This document shows positions 1 to 13,300 of a DNA stretch of 64,000 nucleotides, one piece after another. Below the pieces are notes generated by a model that saw only the letters and a program-made list of their open reading frames with translations, searched no databases and was not told where the DNA came from. How positions within the stretch are numbered: position 1 is the stretch's first letter; each line of letters begins with the position of its first letter. The DNA is from Harmonia axyridis (lineage: Eukaryota > Arthropoda > Insecta > Coleoptera > Coccinellidae): contig NC_059504.1 of NCBI RefSeq assembly GCF_914767665.1, positions 13,580,501-13,644,500 on the forward strand, in the 5' to 3' direction. Both the position numbers and the translations under genes were made by a program.

Positions 1-1304
1 GAAATACAGCCAAAGTTATGTGAAAAAGTGATGAAAAGTTTGACAAAATGATGGTATTTTCCATATATATTAGCATAACTTAACCTACCGAATGAAGAAA
101 AATTGTGTCCCTCCGAATAATTTATATGTTTTTTTTTTCATTTTTAAATTTCATCCTCGCTACTTGAAATAACAATGCCAGCAATATCTTTGGTGAACAA
201 CATTTTCATTTCATAAACTTACTGTGGTTTCCCAAAAGTAACTTTCTCAATATGTTCGATAGAATGTTGTGCATTTTACTCAACATCCTGATTCATTCCA
301 GCTGAAATGAAAGGAAAGAAGAAGTTTTTTATGTTACATCGTTGGGCTACTTGGCTGACTAAAAATATTCCCTGAAATGTCCTGTATGACCGATAAATGA
401 TCCTTAATTTTCTTTTACCTTCTTGTTCCTTTGGTTACAAACATTATGACAAAATGATATTGCAAGATACGCATGATTTTAATTGCACGCTATTTTATTT
501 TGGCAAATTATGTCAACAGGTAACATAAATGTGGAGTTTAATCGATAGTTACCATTTGAATTGTTATTTCTCGTAAAGAAAAAATAGTATCTACTCTGAA
601 TAATTTCTTATCTAACGAATTGTAAATAATATATTCACTGTGCACAAATGTTTTCCAAAAAATTATTTCGTTCCTTTGTAAAATTATCCTTGGTGTTGTG
701 CAAAATGGCGAATACGCCATAGTTAAAATTTATTTCTTCGTATTGCTGTTTCTCGATTAGTTAAGTTCTGGTTTTCTATACCGTGTTATTGGGGAAACTT
801 ATGAACTTGAGAACTTCAACCATCTGCGAAAGTTATAATGAGCAATGCCAAAACCAATAGCGATATAATCTCACTTTCCTCGAACTTTTCTTCAGTTATA
901 CATCTCCTGCTGAACTGTCCTCTTCATCCTACATTAATCGTGGTATTGGTCCATGTATATAACTAATGATAATAATAAGTGGTTCGTTCATAAATTCTGA
1001 ATTTGACACCCGCTGGACTGATATTCAGCGCATCCGCCAATTAATAAGCAACAACGGATATATTGTTTAGCTCAATCTTTTATATAGTTGAGAGAGATGT
1101 AGTCTATATCTAGAAGAATTTTGGTGTTCTGATAATTTCTCCAGGTATCGGTGTTCTCTTTAGATCCAATAATTCTGAATCCGAAAACAATTTATGAAAT
1201 ATTATCCGACGCATCCGCCATTTAACAACATTGTGTAACATTCACAATTCATAATTTCACATTATTTTTTCGAGTAATGTTCAATATTATCTTTTATTTT
1301 TCAG
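1..1304. other. Upstream intron of the receptor kinase gene; no exon supported
   Basis: AT-rich sequence ending in a good acceptor (tttttcag) at 1304. A short open stretch after a cttcag near 895 was considered as an extracellular exon but has no convincing donor or domain. I see no other structure here. Confidence 0.5.
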
Positions 1305-4300
1305 GTTCAACATTCGATAGCCGAACCAGTATCTGCAAACCAAATAGATTACTACATAGTGGGTGGAGGCATATCCCTTTTCCTCGTCCTAGTGTTGCTC
1401 TTTGGTTTGATCCTCAGGAGAAAATGCTGTTCCAGAAATCGACATGACTCTATTGTAAGAATAATTTATTCATTATCTCATTTTCACGAAAAAGCATCAC
1501 ACAATTTACCACACAATGTTAATATTCTGAATAACGATAGGTACTAAGACTTAACATATGAAAAATTTGGTGTGGATTATTTTACTAGAAGATTTTCGTT
1601 TGACTTTTGCGAGTTATTTGCAATAATTATTTTTTTGGAATCTTGTGTCAATATTAACGACATCGAAACAATATGAAAATTCACCATAATGAAGGATTTT
1701 CCAATATGAGGTTTCTGTTTAATTTTGGAGAAGTGCCGTATTGTTGAAAATGAACTTCTTTCACATCAATATCTTCCAATTTCAGCCACGTGGAATGTCT
1801 TATGTCCAAGATTGACGAGGAATCGACAAACCTGGTTTTTTGTCAACACTTTGGGCTACAGAATAGTTATTTATAATACAAGTGCAGTAGGCATTCATAT
1901 TCTTCCACGAGTTCAAAATTCAAAAATGAGCCACGAAGTGGCGAGTTTTTGAAAGAACGAGTGGTAGAATGTGCCTTCTGTACGAGTATTATACATTATT
2001 TTCTCTAATTCATTGCATTTTTATTGAAATCAATGAAATATTTCCATACATATCATTAAGTGATTTTTGCATTGAAAAATGTTGGTTGGCAGAACTGATT
2101 TCTTTAAGGCAAATTGATGAATTGACAGATAAAGCCGTGGCGGAAAGTTCGGAGTACCAACATATAATAATAAAATATAACCATGAAAACTGTGCGTTTC
2201 TGATATATTCTCGCACGATTTTATTCTACAAGATGTGGAAGAATGAACGGAATAACCACAGAATTAGAGAAACAATATTATCAGTTGTCCTTGAGCGATG
2301 AACACGGTTTCGATGCTTCACATCATTTACTTGTCCCATTAGCTCAAATTTCTTACTTGTTTAACTATAGCCGGCCGAAAAGGTGTTTCACGACGACCGA
2401 AACTGCTTTAGTTTTGAACTACAAAATTTGCACCATTTTTGTAGTGAATTTTAATATTTTCATTGCGTTGTTGAGACGTTAATCGTTAAATGGTTAGTTG
2501 TGGCATAATTTTCACTTGTCAAAGGTCAAAATATAGCAGGTAATTCGAAGTGTAACGTCTTGTTGTCAAACCCTTGAATTCCTTCATCAGAAGATTTTTC
2601 TGAAAATTCCGAAGATTTTTTTTGGGATGCAGGAATGTGACGTCATTGATGTCACACAATATAAATATCAATAGAAGGATATTCAAATCAGATGTAACTT
2701 TGACATAGTTGACATCAAATGCAGAGAAAAAATCACAGTAGAAGTAACCACAGTTTCTGGAAATCTCTTACCTCAAAATTCTAAATTTAATTAGTGAAAT
2801 TCATTCAACTGTTACAGAACGAGCGCGCAACAGTTACCGATCTTTCAATCAGTCCTTTTATGGATTTTTTTCTAACTCCTGGGTCTCTAGGCTGTTACGG
2901 TCTTACGACTTCAAAATTTATTTTTTTTCTCTTATTGTAGGCGTCTCCGGTGAACCTCAAGTCTAACCTGCTGATGTCGAAACGATACGCTCCAAATCCT
3001 CAGTACACTGCCTGTGCAGGAACTGGAGTGCCTTTGCTGAAGAAGGAAACTTTGAAGTTTATGCAAGAGATTGGCGAAGGATGCTTCGGGAAAGTTTACA
3101 AAGGTAAGATTAGCATCCGCCAAAAGCAGAGCTTCAGCTACGGGCAGTTGCCTGTTAATTCACATAAAATCACTCTTCAATTCAGGGTCATAACATACAT
3201 ACTCTAAGTAGGTTGATGTGGTCTCGAATGAACGAGTCCTCAAAAATTTCTGACTTCACGTCAGTACATTTCTCAAGTTTTTCCATATTCTTCCTGAATT
3301 TTGCATGATTATGATAAGGCTATCAGAATGTTCCACCACATTAGAGTTAAACGCTGAAACGTTCAATTTTTTTTCTACACAGTATCATTATGTTGCATCA
3401 GAGCTACATTCTCAAATCATTTGGAAATACACATCAGGCTGTTTCTAACTAAAAAGGGTAAATGACTTAATCATATGATTTTCTTATGGAAAACCCTGTT
3501 TTTTATTGTATTTTCAGACTTCATGGAAAACGTGAACCCAAGTTTGTTTGAAGTTTTATATGCGCAAAACTTACTTTATTTGAGATATTTCATGTTTTCA
3601 TAAATTGGAGGCTCTCTGGATAAACTTATAATAAATTCGAAGTGAATTGATTTATTCAAATGAGAATTTGGAAGTGAATACTTGAGGAACGGAGGTTAGT
3701 ACGGACTGATTGATAAAATCATTGAGAACTCTACTGGATGTTCGAAATGAGACAATTCATTGATGACTTACTCATTCAAACGTCAATATCTGGCTTATTC
3801 CGCACACCCTGTATTTTATTTTTTATAAGCTAGCCAATGAAACGTCTCATTTTGAACACCCATCAGAGTTCTCAATGATTATCAATAAGGCAGTAATTTT
3901 CTCCGAGAATTAATTAACTGAATAATGTCGTTCATGAATTCTTATCAAATTTCTCTCAGTATTCACAAATAACCACTAATTCTTATAAAACAATTTCTGA
4001 ATGTCATTGAATAGTGTATCTTTTCATGATTAAATGACCTAACCTATTGAACACAAATGACATAAGAAATGTCGAAAATAACGAACAGTGTTGCTATTAT
4101 AACTACTTCAAATTGTAAAGTTCGCATTGAAAAACCTTCTCCATCCAAATGTCGATCGAATCAGCAGTTTTGAAATAAACAAAAAACGAAATTTTGAACG
4201 GCCAATTCAAGGAAGCCCCAGTCGGACTTTTTCAAAACAGTTGGATTTTGTTGAAATTCTGATTAATTATAAACATAATCAATATCACAACAAATAATCC

Positions 4301-7300
4301 TCATAGACATATAAAAAAATTGTTATAAATCAATTATGGTCTTTTTTCTGTCACTTAGTATATTTGGAACATTAAGAATCTTGCATAGGTAATACAAATA
4401 TATTTTTTATTTGCGTCAAAATACAGTTCCTATTATTTGGAAAATATTAAGAGATATTTGAAACATTCAAAACATCACAGAAATTCTGTGTGAATCCTTA
4501 TATTGATATACTCATTTAAAACAATGAAATCGGATAATTCTACAAGTATAAGTATTTCCGGGAAACCCTGACACAGGAATATTTCGTTTGGAGGTGGACA
4601 TTACCTACCTAGTAGTTATTATCCTTCAGATGACAAGAATCCATTTAGAGCTACCATCTTCATCATCTTACTTTTGCCATCAAAACCAAAACTAACAATT
4701 AAATAACCAAATCGATTCAAAATCAACAAGAAGCCTATAGGCTACATCATCCAATTTTCTTCAGATTGAGTCTTATAGGCTCGGATGGTGCAGCTATCAT
4801 CTTCATTACCATCCGAATCTCTTTGGTGTTGAGCAACTCAATCTTGAAGTTCTTTATCAGCTGTGATAACATTGTCTGGAGCTCGTATTCTGCAAGTTTC
4901 TTCCCTACGCAAGATCTTGAGCCCATGGCGAAGGGTAAACTTGCCTGTCTTGTCACCCTTCCCTTGTTTTCCCTGTTCCAACGTTCAGGAAGGAACTCCA
5001 GAGGGTTGTCGAAGTACCTTTCGTCCCTTCCAGTGCTGTATATAGACATCACTATCAGGGTGTTCTCTGGAATCCTGTAACCAGAGATGCAGGATTCGTG
5101 TGGTAGAAACCTAGTGATAAAAGGTGCTACAGGATAAAGCCTCAGGGTTTCCTTCAAGGTATTTTTAAGGTAGCTCGACTCTGGATCGCCCAGCTGGCTC
5201 CTAAGTTCATCCTGAAAAGGGAAGATTTAAAAACAGATTCCAAGAGCTGGATATTTCTGAATTGGAGATGGTTATATCTTGGGGGATTCCAAATGTAAAT
5301 TCTTATAAAATAAGTTCTGCAAACGTTTCGTTTTCGAAATACAAAGCATAATATTTCGGAAATATTTCCTTATAGCATCTGAAGATCTTCAGCTGAAATA
5401 TCATTCATTTCATACAACGTTGTGAAGAAGCTTCTAACCTTTGAAATGAAGTTTCACTCAAACCCTCTCCCATTTTTGAAGCGCCCCCTCTTAGGGGGTT
5501 GCTTTTTCAAGCCTTAAATATACGTAAAAAGATTTCCCCTAAATATTCGACATGTTTTGGGAAATTTTTCCAATCACTATTGGATAAGAAATATACAGGG
5601 TGGCTCGTCTAAGATGAAATACCTTGTATAAGAAGATATGTGGAATTTTGGTTAATTCAATAACCAAAAAGATGAGATTTCATATCGACTAAGTTAAATT
5701 TCAGATATTAGATTATATATACGTATAGTTACTCAATAAAGAAAAACAAATTATAAAAAAATAATATGCTAAAACAACTATTTCGCGTAATCTCACAAAT
5801 TTTCAATTTCATGATTTAATTTTGCATAAATATAGTTCTATTTAAATTGAATTAAAGACTTGAGATTGTGTTTTTCTGCAGAAATAGACAGATTAATAAA
5901 CAATAACAGGATCAATGAAACAACAACAAACCTGCAAAAATAGGGGGAGACAGCATTAACAGCCTATAATTCTGGCGATTATAGACATGTTTTTAAGAAA
6001 CAACCTGTATACGATAAATTATTGACTTGTAGCTTAAGATACAACACATTCGCTTGTCAAAGTAAGACTTAAAAGGATTAGCTCTAAGTTTTTTGCATAA
6101 TTTCAATAGCTATAATGCATTCGAAGTTGTTGAAAACTATTAATCAAGATATTCAACGCCAAAAAGTCAATAAGTCGACAATAGTATCTTACAGTATCAC
6201 TGGTATTCTATACATAATATATACAGATACATCAAAATGATGAAAAAAAGCTACGGTTACATCCAGGTAAAACTTTTATCAATAATTCATTTATTCAACC
6301 CCCATATTCCAACAAAGGTCTTTTCAATGTTATTATTAGTGCCGTTCCCACACATTGACTTTCGTAATGTGATACGAGCATAGGCGTAACAACGGTGTGG
6401 TCGAAATGTTACCTATGTTATCAATTTTCTTAAGATTCATCGTTTATGATGATATTCTGAAAAAACTGATAATCCCACATATCTATTGATTCCTTTGTAT
6501 TTTCTTTTAGCCATTACCATTGGTAAATTATTTTTGTTCCGAGCGAAGATATCAAAAATTTTATAATAAATATCTTTTTGAATTCTCACCTGTATATTCT
6601 GATTTTTGGCCACCATGTATACCATCCACTGCATCGTGTATGCAGTGGTATCTGCTGCGGCCAAGAACAAATCTGTCACTATGGCGTTTATACGATCTTC
6701 GCTAAGGTTCTTGGCTCTCAACATCTCCATCAAACCATTGCCGCGACCACATTCTTCGGTTAATCTTTCCAACATCCTAGTAGTGCCTGACAGGGCGTTC
6801 AACATGGAGGACTCAAAATTTTTCCACCTCTTTAGTCCCAATTTATCTGCCCATTTGACCTTTAACATGTCCAGCTTCATCGTCGTCTCAAAGACCAACT
6901 GTACAGACTGTGCCAAATGGTCGACTCGCTGTTGAATGACATCTCTGTGTTTCCTGTAGGTGTCAGCACCTAGAAGGACACTGACGATCACTTCGAGAAA
7001 TACCTGGTAAAATTCCGAATCCAAAGAAGTCCCTAGGGACCCGTTTTTCTCCAGATCCTCCAGGAAACCTGTGATCACAGCATCCGCAGCTTCCTCCAAC
7101 CAGGACATATCCCCTTTGAGTAACAGGTTGTTCATAATTCTTCTAGTATCCAACCATTCCTTTCCGTTCATGAAGAAAAGTCCTCTGCCACAGTTGTGCT
7201 TCTGATTGAACAACGTCCAAGCTTCAGGGATCACGTGAATGGGGTATTTTCCTTCTTGTGCGAATATACTACGTATTGAGTCTGGATCTGAGACAAACAC

Positions 7301-10300
7301 ACCTGTTACGGGACCTAGCCTTTCACGGTATATCGGCCCTAGTTCTCTATGTCTCTTGTCCACGTATTCGTGCAGATATTTCGATGAACCCGCGGCCAGT
7401 AATGCCAATCGCGTGCCCAATATCGGAAATCCCCTAGGCGAGGGTACGTCCCGAAAATCGCGAACAACTTTGGAACAATCGCGTTTTGATAGAATTGAGA
7501 TTATATTAAAGCGCACGAACAGTTCTCTCGTTAACGACATGATGTTTTCTATCTGAACTATCGTATCTAGTAGCCTGGGAACATCAACTAATAATTCTGA
7601 CGGGCCGTGACCGTTTCTATTGCTAGACTTGTATTAGTCATCGACCTTTGTGTTTCGTTTGCTCTAGGTAACATTTTTCCACTGCCCCTGTGGGCAGTTG
7701 TGGCTCAACTACCCCTATAGTTGAGGAGACGATGTGACATTGGATTTAGGGTTTTATTTATTAGCTGTGTATAAAGATAGGATCTTCATACAGTGTTATT
7801 AGCTATCGAAGGTATACTGTGGAGATGACAGTCAGTGGCGTACGATAAATGTCTGATAATTTTGAAGAAATGAAATATTGATGTCTTTTGAAATGAAAAT
7901 CAATTGTGATTTGTTCTACAAACTACATCACAGCAATACAAATATTAAATGAAATTCAAATTAGTCACAATATATATCCGAAAAAATATCATATATATCA
8001 GTATATATGGTTCCATTTTTATCAACTACTGTTCCACCTTAGCATTAAATTTTCTGAAATTATCTATGATCTTAATGTAATCAGGTAAATAATTGAAAAC
8101 TCTAATATAATATAATTGTAAGCTGGGTGTTTCTTACTAAATGTCTGTGAATAGGATAATTAATATTCAAAGTTCTTGAATTATGCTGATAATTAGTATT
8201 ATTTTCTATTAATTTCCCTTTGTTTTAAACACTATAACAGATAAAAACATCAAAAACCATATACTGTAAATATCTGGTTCCGCCTGAATATATATCTACA
8301 AGATTCCTTATATTTCATGTTGAAGATTACCCTACATATTCTTTTCTGAATTAGGAACATTTTTTTCTGAATTTTGTGAGGTGTCCCAAAAAATTATTCC
8401 ATATCTTAGTAATGCTTCGAAATTTGCATGGTATAATATTTTGATGTGATTTCATGTTCAGGTATTTTTTGTTACTCTGATGAGAGAACTTACTTTGTTC
8501 ACTTTCTGACTAAGCTAATCAATATACTTTCTGAAATTTAAAAAAAGGATCAAGAAAGACCTCTAAAAATGTTGTATTTTCTGTGATACAAAGTTTATCA
8601 TCATTTACTTTTGACACTTCAGGTTTTATTCTATTACATCTGGCTGAATTAAATATGATACGTTTTGTTTTTTCGAAATCAGACGACCAATTTCATTTCA
8701 ACATACTTTTCACATTAACATTTATCTAGCAGGGGCCATCAAATTCATTTTTTATTTTAGTTATGCTTGCGGTGAATAATGCTAAATTGATTTAATACGT
8801 TAGATTCTTAATGATCTTATTACTCAAGGAAATAACATAATGTCTAACAATTCGAAACTGAAGATCATGATTCGAATATCGAATATTCAAAAAAAATTAG
8901 AAGTATCATGTTGTCTGATGAGTATTAATAAACATATTTGGACACTTCGTAACGTTATATATTTCAGTATAAAATAAAAACAAACTTTTGCGTAAACAAT
9001 TCACATATGTACATCAACAAGGTAACAATATCGACCATACTGAAGTCTAACGAATTAAAATTCATGAGATAACAGCAACAAAAACAAATTTCAATCAGGA
9101 TATATCATCAAATTTTCTTCAGATTGAGTCTTATAGGTTCGGAAGGTGCAGCTATCATCTTCATTACCATCCGAATCTCTTTGGTGTTGAGCAACTCGAT
9201 CTTAAAGTTCTCCACCAGCTGGGATAACATTGTCTGGAGCTCATATTCTGCAAGTTTCTTCCCCACACAAGACCTTGAGCCCATGGCGAAGGGTAAACTT
9301 GCCTGTCTCGTCACCCTACTCTTGTTTTCCCTGTTCCAGCGTTCAGGCAGGAACTCCAGAGGGTTGTCGAAGTACCTTTCGTCCCTTCCAGTGCTGTATA
9401 TAGACATCACTATCAGGGTGTTCGCTGGAATCCTGTAACCAGATATGCAGGATTCGTGTGTTAGAAACCTAGTGATAAAAGGTGCCACAGGATAGAGCCT
9501 CAGGGTTTCCTTCAGGGTATTTTTCAGGTATCTTGACTCTGGATCACCCAGCTGGCTTCTAAGTTCATCCTAAAAAGGAAAGACTGGATTTAAAAATAGA
9601 TTTCAAGAGCTTTTTCTCCGTTATGAACATCATATTAGCCAAACTGTTCATATCAAACTGGCTAAGAATAGATGAAAAAGAGAAGTATTCATTTCGTTTC
9701 AATTTCAAATTATCTACAAACAACTCAATATTCACTAGATTGTAATGATTTTAAATATCAATTCCCCCAAAAGTCATTTTTGCATAAAAAATACTTTCAT
9801 TCATTTGACCTGAGATAACCAGAAGTTATTTAACCTTGGAAAGAACGAAGCATAAATACGCTGAATCAAATTACTGAAATACATCACCAAAATGCTACAT
9901 TGACTATCGTTATTTCATTCGCACATAGGCGTAACATCGGATTAGGGTTACATAGATTAATAATTATGAAACTACAATAAATATAACTATTGTTGTGATA
10001 ATAATAATTGAAGATATGTGATTCACATAATTTTCACTAATGACAATAAAGAAGATGTCTCCTCAAATGAATGCCCCACAATAATCATGTTATCACCGAG
10101 GTAATCACTAATTCACCACAATTAAAATTATTCATATTGAAATTGACCCCTTTTTGTTGCTTTCTCACCTGTATATTCTGATTTTTGGTCACCATGTATA
10201 CCATCCACTGCATCGTGTATGCAGTGGTATCAGCTGCAGCCAAGAACAAATCTGTCACTATGGCGTTTATACGATCTTCGCTAAGGTTATTGGCTCTCAA

Positions 10301-13300
10301 CATCTCCATCAAACCATTGCCGTGACCACATTCTTCGGTTAATCTTTCCAACATCCGAGCGGTGCCTGACAGGGCGTTCATCATGGATAACTCAAAATGT
10401 TTCCACCTCTTCAGTCCCAATTTCTCTGCCCATTTGACCTTTAACAGTTCCAGCTTCATCGTCGTCTCAAAGACCAACTGTACAGACTGTGCCAAATGGT
10501 TGACTCGCTGTTGAATGACATCTCTGTGTTTCCTGTAGGTGTCAGCACCTAGAAGGACACTGACGATCACTTCGAGAAATACCTGGTAAAATTCCGAATC
10601 CAAAGAAGTCCTCAAGGACCCGTTTTTCCCCAGATCCTCCAGGAAACCTGTGATCACAGCATCTGCAGCTTCCTCCATCCAGGACATATCCCCTTTGAGC
10701 AACAGATTGTTCATAATTCTTCTAGTATCCAGCCATTCCTGTCCGTTCATGAAAAAGAGTCCTCTGTCGTAGTTGTGCTTTTGATTGAACAACGTCCATG
10801 CTTCTGGGATCACGTGAATGGGGTATTTTCCTTCTTGTGAGAATATACTTCGTATTGAGTCTGGGTCTGAGACAAACACACCTGTTACTGGACCAAGCCT
10901 TTCACGGTATATCGGCCCAAGTTCTCTATGTCTCTTGTCCACATATTCGTGCAGATATTTCGATGAACCCGCTGCCAGTATGGCCAATCGCGTGCCTATT
11001 ATCGGCAATTCCCTAGGCGAGGGTACGTCCCGAAAATCGCGAGCTATTTTAGAACAATCGCGTTTTGATTGAATTGTGATTTTGCTGAGACGCACGCACA
11101 ATTCTCTCGTCATAGACATGGCGTTTTCTTTCTGTACTCTACTTTGTTAACTGGAAACCTCGACTGATAATTCTGAAGGGTCGTCAGCGTATATATTCCT
11201 AGACTCTTATTTGTCAGCGATCATTGTAATTCATTCCCAGTAGGTAGCAATTTCCGCTGCCCCTATGCATTCTTGTAACACCCTAAGCAAGGTTGTGGTA
11301 GGGATGTGACTGTGTAATTTGAATTATTGGAATTTTCATCGAACGCTAATAAATTTTAAATAACATTTTCGGTACCTCGAAGAAAAAACAGTGGCGTGCG
11401 ATACCTCGAAATCTGAAAAAAAGAACATTCTGTAATCGATTTGATGGATTGATCAACCTGTAGCTAAGGATAATTTTTTTTTTTAGCATGGTTTACTTTC
11501 TATTACTTTTAATTTTCACCTTCTTGAGTTTTGAATGAAGGAAATATAGGACAAATTAACGTTAGTTGAAATATCGAAATGTCATTGTTACAAACAATAA
11601 CAAAAAATTCATACAATATGTCTTATGAATAATTATCCCTGAGTGGTTGTTGAAAACAAGTTTAGGTATTGAAATTTTCACCGAATATAAATTAAGAAAG
11701 AATCTGAAATTAGCAAGATCAGTTGATAAGAAATTGTCCATTGGTTCTGTTAGATATAGCGGAAATATATTTTTATTTTTATGAAAGTTATACATATAAT
11801 TGACAATATCTCTGTGATAAATATTCAAATTATTCCTTACCTATCATTGTTAAATAATCCTCAAAATCGCCAACATTTTTCGTAGTACACAAATCGAAAC
11901 TTTTTGTAATTCACAATCTCAAACAACACTTACCATGTTGATAATATCATTCTTTTCGTGCGAACATTATGCTGAACATGGCATTTATCATTTTATTCGT
12001 GTAATTTGATGATAAGCACCGTGTTTATTCTGATAGGGATATGTGTAGGTATGAATTAGAATGTCTACTCGGTGTTTTTAGGAGCCTATGATATACAGGG
12101 TCAATAAGATGAAAACACAAATTTTTCATTTGAGCCGTTATCTCGAATCTTATTGAGTTATCACTGAATAAAACAACGAATAACCCTGAGTTCACACTCT
12201 GCTACAAAAATTTGATATCAATATTAAAACAAAAAAATCTTCATCTTCTGCAGAACTACAAAAGCTTTGAAATTTTTTTTGCAAGGATTATTAGATACTA
12301 AAAATAATGAAACAAATATGTTAGTGGCCATATAATTTGAAATAAGATATTTACATATTCAGATACAAATTGTTGCTAACAAACTGTTGTTGTTTTGTTT
12401 GTTTATATTGAATGGTTTCTGCCAAGCCTAGTCTTGAATGTTTTGGTTCATTTATGTGATATTTTTATATATTTTCAACAAATTTTTAATGAATCTTATT
12501 CATTTGAAATAACAACAGTCAACTAGGTGATTAAATATTCAACAATATTCAATTTTACCCGATAATAGGTAAATGTACAATTATTTTCATTGTTCTTTCA
12601 CTGAAGTTGTCTTTCAATCATCAGAAATGTTACCTTGTTTATTTGAGTAGAAGAAAATATATGACTATGATATTACTCAATACAATATTTTTTGCTAAAT
12701 CCTATCTTTAGTAATTTCTCATTTATTTTCGATGTGTTTATCGTTTTTTATTTCTTCTATATACGTATCAACTTTAACGAGGCAAATTCACTAATTCACG
12801 AATAAAAATGACGTGTATTATTGGAAATTATCATTAACACTTCATCAAATGAATCAAATCCATGAAAGAACAACAAACACATTGAAAATTGTATTATGAA
12901 TCCCTTATTATAACTACTGACCCATAAGTCTTATTCCAATCGTAGCCAAATTTGCAAAAACATCATTTGCGCGCAATTTACACTATTGACTTTTGGAAGG
13001 CTTGCAATCAGGTTTATCACTAACTTCTCCTCCTCATAGTAGACCCTTTTTGAATTCGTGGTGATGTGCTCCTCTGGCTGAGAGACTTTTATCCAACAGT
13101 TTCTTCCGAGTTCGTGTTGGCTACTCTGTGTCATCCACTAGAAGTGTGTCAGGCGGGGTTACTCAGGGGTCCGTTTGGGTACTCTTCCATTTCTCTGTCC
13201 AGTGAAATCAGCATGTTCTTTATCGCTGACGATTCTAAAGTTTACCTGAACCCCTTAGTGGGATCTACAGGATGATCTCGATTCAATTTTGCGTTGGGGT

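Noticed and set aside
895..955. Possible extracellular exon of the receptor kinase after a cttcag
   Set aside because: No good donor, short open frame, and no recognisable Frizzled, kringle or Ig residues.
7239..7556. Open frame on the + strand opposite P450 exon 1 (and its twin at 10818-11072)
   Set aside because: Antisense shadow of the P450 coding sequence; it exists in both copies only because the coding strand is conserved.
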